Shown here in pieces: positions 62,199 to 64,000 of a stretch of DNA of 64,000 bases. Within the stretch, counting starts at the first letter, position 1. The number at the start of each line of letters is the position of its first letter. Origin of the DNA: an uncultured Phocaeicola sp. (lineage in GTDB: Bacteria; Bacteroidota; Bacteroidia; Bacteroidales; Bacteroidaceae); the NCBI GenBank assembly GCA_944320815.1, contig CALUIZ010000001.1, positions 62,001 to 126,000 on the forward strand. Reading direction: 5' to 3'. The translations under genes were made by a program, and so were the position numbers. The notes below the pieces were generated by a model. It did not search any database, was not told where the DNA came from, and saw nothing but the letters and a program-made list of their open reading frames with translations.

Positions 62199-64000
62199 TC
62201 AATCCATAAAACGTCCTCCAAATATCTGCCATCCCAATGAAAGGCCGATGTTCCAATTGTTTCCAGGTGAACTGTAATAGTTGACATAAGCACTTATCGA
62301 CCCGAACGGAAGTCTGACCACCACATCAAGTTCGCTCAAGCATTCCAGTCTGGTGAACAGCTTTCCAAGATATGCCTTATGGTTCTCATTTTCCCTGATA
62401 GGAAACACCGGAGCGAAGCCGTAAATGCCCAAACGCGCATGGACCACATTGCTGAACTGATAAATCGGAATCAGCCCAAGTCCCACGTACTGGTTGGCAC
62501 GGAAGGCTTCATTATAGGCAATTTTGCTGTGGGCTGTCGGAGCGAACTCGCCTGCCTGCATCATCGTTGCCCGATAATTGTGACTGAAATTACGTGAAGA
62601 ATAGTAAATGTTCAGATAAGTGCCGAGCGTAAAGTTGTGGCGGAAATTAAAATACTTTTCCATCTCATAGGAAAGCTTGAGCCACGACTGAATATATTTA
62701 TAGTCGCCTTCATATGCTTCCGTCATTCCCGGATAGAATCTCTCTGTCCCGGTATAAATATGAGCTGAAAGCCGCTCTCTGCGGCCGGAGGTGGCAAACT
62801 GCCGGCTGTTCAATGTGTTCCCGTCTATGGCCACCGACCCTCCGAAAATCATGTATTTGCTCCGGTCGCGCTTTGCCTTGTTGAAATCAATGACATTTGT
62901 CTGAAAATACTGGTCTTCAAGGCTGGCTGCCCCTATGCCGAACTCCGCTTTCAGACTGCTGAGAAACGGAAGCGACACGAACATCTTCACAAACTTCTCC
63001 TCCTGTTTGTTGAATATCGGCGCGTTCCCTTTGTTGAACAGCTTTTCCTGCTTCAGATAATTATAACTCGACAAAGAAGCGACCAGACGATAAGATGTCG
63101 GAAGGCGGGTAGGCAGGTCTATGCGCCCTGAAAGCTGGAGATTATTGTAAATCTGCCCAAGCTGCCCGTCGACAGAAAGTTCTTTCGCATAATTGTTCAG
63201 ATTGTGATAGGTTGCCCCGACATATACCTGATTGGCCCCGTTCGACCCGACATTGCCGCCCACTCGCAACGATAGGTCGTCTTCCATCTTTACTTTCAAA
63301 TCGAGAGTATATTCATTGTCATACGGATTATATATGGCATGAGGTATGATTTCTGAAATCATGTTGTCCGACATCAGTCGGAAATACCCGCGGCGCAGTT
63401 CTTCAAGCGGGAACGTACCGTCATCATCCGCATGAAACTCTTTGCGGATATAACGCTTCTGCTGCTCATTCACCCCATGAATCGTAATGTTACGAAAGCG
63501 GAACTCCGGCATTCGGGTCTTGAAAGCAATGCGTTTCTTTTCCAACTGGCGATAGTCGGTCCGCCGCGAAATACGATGCTTGATTGAGTCCATCAACCCG
63601 ATGGCACGTTCATAACCGGCTTCATGAAGTTCATCATAGCGGTCAAAATCCATCAGATTCACGTCCGTATATTTGAAGGTCATCAGAATGCCCAGCGAAT
63701 CGGGCAGAGTGTAATCTGTTTTCTGCATAATCATATTTTCCAGCTGACCGATAATGTCTCCTTCCTTCGGCTTGCCGGGGTTCGAGCTGACCACACTACC
63801 TATTATGATGTCCGGACGGAAGTCTTCCGTCATCACATTTACAGGAAAATTATTGTATATCCCTCCATCATATGCCAATACGGAATCAATCTCAATGGGC
63901 TTGAACATGGCCGGAAAACTCATTGACGCACGCACGGCATCTCCAAGATCCCCGTTCCTGAATATGATAGGGCATTTGTTGTACACATCCGAAGCGACGC
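62199..64000 (-). CDS. Patatin-POTRA-outer-membrane barrel protein (N-terminus outside window)
   Basis: The frame stays open to the right edge, so the N-terminal part with the patatin serine motif is not seen; an internal GTG at 63986 is not the start. The visible part begins in a patatin phospholipase domain (FRNGDLGDAVRASMSFPAMF, and the dyad Asp in YDGGIYNNFPV). A POTRA-like unit follows (FRFRNITIHGVNEQQKRYIRKEF, about 170 residues in). About 350 residues of alternating barrel strands end in GWQIFGGRFMD with an aromatic near the C-terminus. This order matches patatin-BamA-like fusions (PlpD, type Vd autotransporters). Confidence 0.88.
   Translation of the reverse strand, partial: VASDVYNKCPIIFRNGDLGDAVRASMSFPAMFKPIEIDSVLAYDGGIYNNFPVNVMTEDFRPDIIIGSVVSSNPGKPKEGDIIGQLENMIMQKTDYTLPDSLGILMTFKYTDVNLMDFDRYDELHEAGYERAIGLMDSIKHRISRRTDYRQLEKKRIAFKTRMPEFRFRNITIHGVNEQQKRYIRKEFHADDDGTFPLEELRRGYFRLMSDNMISEIIPHAIYNPYDNEYTLDLKVKMEDDLSLRVGGNVGSNGANQVYVGATYHNLNNYAKELSVDGQLGQIYNNLQLSGRIDLPTRLPTSYRLVASLSSYNYLKQEKLFNKGNAPIFNKQEEKFVKMFVSLPFLSSLKAEFGIGAASLEDQYFQTNVIDFNKAKRDRSKYMIFGGSVAIDGNTLNSRQFATSGRRERLSAHIYTGTERFYPGMTEAYEGDYKYIQSWLKLSYEMEKYFNFRHNFTLGTYLNIYYSSRNFSHNYRATMMQAGEFAPTAHSKIAYNEAFRANQYVGLGLIPIYQFSNVVHARLGIYGFAPVFPIRENENHKAYLGKLFTRLECLSELDVVVRLPFGSISAYVNYYSSPGNNWNIGLSLGWQIFGGRFMD

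Overview
The window reads as chromosomal DNA of a gut Bacteroidales bacterium (Bacteroides/Phocaeicola-like). The signs are Bacteroidota -7 promoter boxes (TAnnTTTG, sometimes with a TTTG at -33) ahead of many genes, few Shine-Dalgarno sequences, and a typical family set: TamB, HtpG, ClpC, GyrA, HU/SPOR and FHA proteins, a compact [FeFe]-hydrogenase, and a patatin-BamA outer-membrane protein. The genus cannot be fixed from the sequence alone.

Layout. 0-3.5 kb: K+ transporter TrkH (cut by the left edge), then aguB and aguA (agmatine to putrescine) downstream of tamB (3.5-8.1 kb). 8.3-12 kb: a large AAA+ protein and a small BamE-like membrane protein. 12.2-19.0 kb: a minus-strand run HU/SPOR, FHA, [FeFe]-hydrogenase, hydE, hydG, hydF, which is a hydrogenase with all three H-cluster maturases. 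19.2-33.1 kb: housekeeping genes (ugd, a lipoprotein, a DEAD-box helicase, serB, htpG, clpC, gyrA, a TPR protein).

33.2-44.65 kb is the accessory island. It looks more AT-rich by eye and no integrase was seen. On the minus strand are a WYL regulator, a 31-codon stub of a 3'-5' exonuclease, a DUF262+HNH protein and a second DUF262 protein. Next is a 308-bp wreck of rtcB. Divergent on the plus strand are a metallophosphoesterase and a tight operon: a GNAT-AAA ATPase fusion, a DprA-like protein, a small alpha/beta protein and a DnaB-like RecA-fold ATPase. That operon runs with 4-bp spacing into a second decayed rtcB, whose stop overlaps (ATGA) the start of a decayed prfH-like gene. I read this as a defence and RNA-repair island in which both RtcB ligases and the release factor have been lost by internal deletions while the ATPase/DprA genes stayed open. 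It is the best candidate here for an undescribed system.

44.7-50.8 kb: a NhaC-type antiporter and a hexuronate module (altronate dehydratase and LacI regulator, divergent from kdgK and eda; altronate to KDG to KDPG to pyruvate + glyceraldehyde-3-phosphate). 51-55.3 kb: Nif3-like protein, zinc-ribbon coiled-coil protein, HsdR_N-like protein, AMP nucleosidase, HolA. 55.3-56.4 kb: an AT-rich region carrying repeated TTAC-N4-GTAA palindromes ahead of an XRE-type regulator, two of them on its promoter and start codon. 56.4-64 kb: pyrK-pyrD, trmD, ligA, dapA, tRNA-Arg(ACG) and a patatin/POTRA/barrel protein cut by the right edge.

Family calls rest on motifs read by eye. No database search was run.
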